NCBI RefSeq assembly: GCF_036226405.1
Contig: NZ_CP108464.1
Span: forward strand, 9,052,001-9,116,000
Reading direction: 5' to 3'
DNA: 64,000 bases
Origin: Streptomyces sp. NBC_01260
Lineage (GTDB): Bacteria > Actinomycetota > Actinomycetes > Streptomycetales > Streptomycetaceae
Both the position numbers and the translations under genes were made by a program. The notes below the pieces were generated by a model, which was not told the origin of the DNA, searched no databases, and saw nothing but the letters and a program-made list of their open reading frames with translations. Positions 63,600-64,000 of this stretch are shown here, piece after piece; the stretch's first letter is position 1, and every line of letters starts with the position of its first letter.

Positions 63600-64000
63600 A
63601 TGTACCTGAAGCACTTCGCCCAGCACATGGGACGCCGTAAGTACGAGCTGAAGGTGCGACGCCTCGACAAGATCAACGAACCGTTTCGGGTGACGCCTAC
63701 TGGCATCGCTGCTGAGACCGGTTACTACTGGGGAATCAGTGCTGAGGGAGTCCCTCACCATGCTGCTGAGAAGCTGTTCACCTCCCTTGAGACACGTGCC
63801 GACCCAGTACTGAAGGTGCTGTTGCACGACCAGGAATGGGCGCTTACGCCGGACTGGCCGTTGGGCCCGGACCAGCGCCATGTCCTCGCCTGGTGGATGG
63901 CTGCCCAGATCCTGCGCACTACCCGCCAGAGGAAACGGCTTATCCATCAGCGGGCCGAAGCACCGGACATCACCGGCCTTCCGCAGGAAGTGCGCACGCT
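63600..64000 (+). pseudogene. DUF4238-like protein, 5'-truncated, runs off the window
   Basis: Open frame from MYLKHFAQHMGRRKYELKVR, with ETGYYWGISAEGVPHHAAEK, LLHDQEWALTPDWPLGPDQR and HVLAWWMAAQILRTTRQRKR. DUF4238 proteins begin with a VPQxYLxxF motif and have a late 'AxxLRT' helix, matching this order. The expected residues before QMYL are missing, so the start was probably cut by neighbouring debris. The 3' end lies outside the window. Confidence 0.6.

Overview
The window is high-GC actinobacterial DNA, almost certainly Streptomyces: dense GC-rich coding with GTG starts, many 4-nt stop/start overlaps, a DUF6879 plus XRE/DUF5753 module, a DUF6415-type gene, an ECF41 sigma factor, and actinobacterial MobF relaxase debris. 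It reads as an accessory region (chromosome arm or large plasmid). There are no core housekeeping genes, at least nine more or less complete insertion sequences (several nested), and many transposase, integrase and relaxase relics.

Layout. 0.2-3.2 kb: a small membrane protein and a two-gene unit (PD-(D/E)XK-like protein plus helix-hairpin-helix-like protein). 3.2-5.8 kb: an IS701 element with an IS5 element inserted at its stop codon. 5.8-10.6 kb: TetR/MFS efflux pair with a palindromic operator, IS481 relic, NarL-type two-component system. 10.7-14.4 kb: IS1380 relic, then a translationally coupled recombinase cluster whose integrase is cut by an in-frame amber codon. 15.0-17.5 kb: a terpene cyclase with an N-terminal class I domain and a C-terminal class II-like domain. 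18.2-21.7 kb: small regulatory genes. 21.7-26.7 kb: EACC1 plus caspase/STAND/WD40 conflict module. 26.8-29.0 kb: CMD protein, ECF41 sigma factor and SnoaL protein, next to a 101-bp remnant of an IS110 end. 29-36.4 kb: IS3, IS5-type and IS6 debris, a lipoprotein, a MerR-type regulator behind a roughly 770-nt repeat-built leader with a strong hairpin, and plasmid-transfer remnants. 36.9-45.4 kb: second IS5 copy, a secreted protein, a Tn3 relic, another IS5-family element, and an IS630 element split by IS110 and IS21. 45.5-56.1 kb: a hypothetical gene, a low-GC membrane gene, a GNAT-TnpB chimera, and a three-gene pPIWI-RE system (PIWI protein, DinG-like helicase, REase). 56.9-64 kb: a propeller lipoprotein, a Pro/Gln-repeat membrane protein, ISAs1 and IS5 elements, a hypothetical, a group II intron RT scrap and the start of a DUF4238-like gene.

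How genes work together. Two predicted defence/conflict systems lie in the window: EACC1-caspase-STAND and pPIWI-RE. The CMD/ECF41/SnoaL genes look like one sigma-factor unit with an ECF41-type promoter. The IS110 element carries, upstream of its transposase, copies of both its target sequence and its own right end, as expected for a bridge RNA.

Caution. At least ten frames are broken by single-base indels, mostly in G or C runs (listed in the findings). They may be decay or residual assembly errors, so several 'pseudogenes' here may be intact genes.
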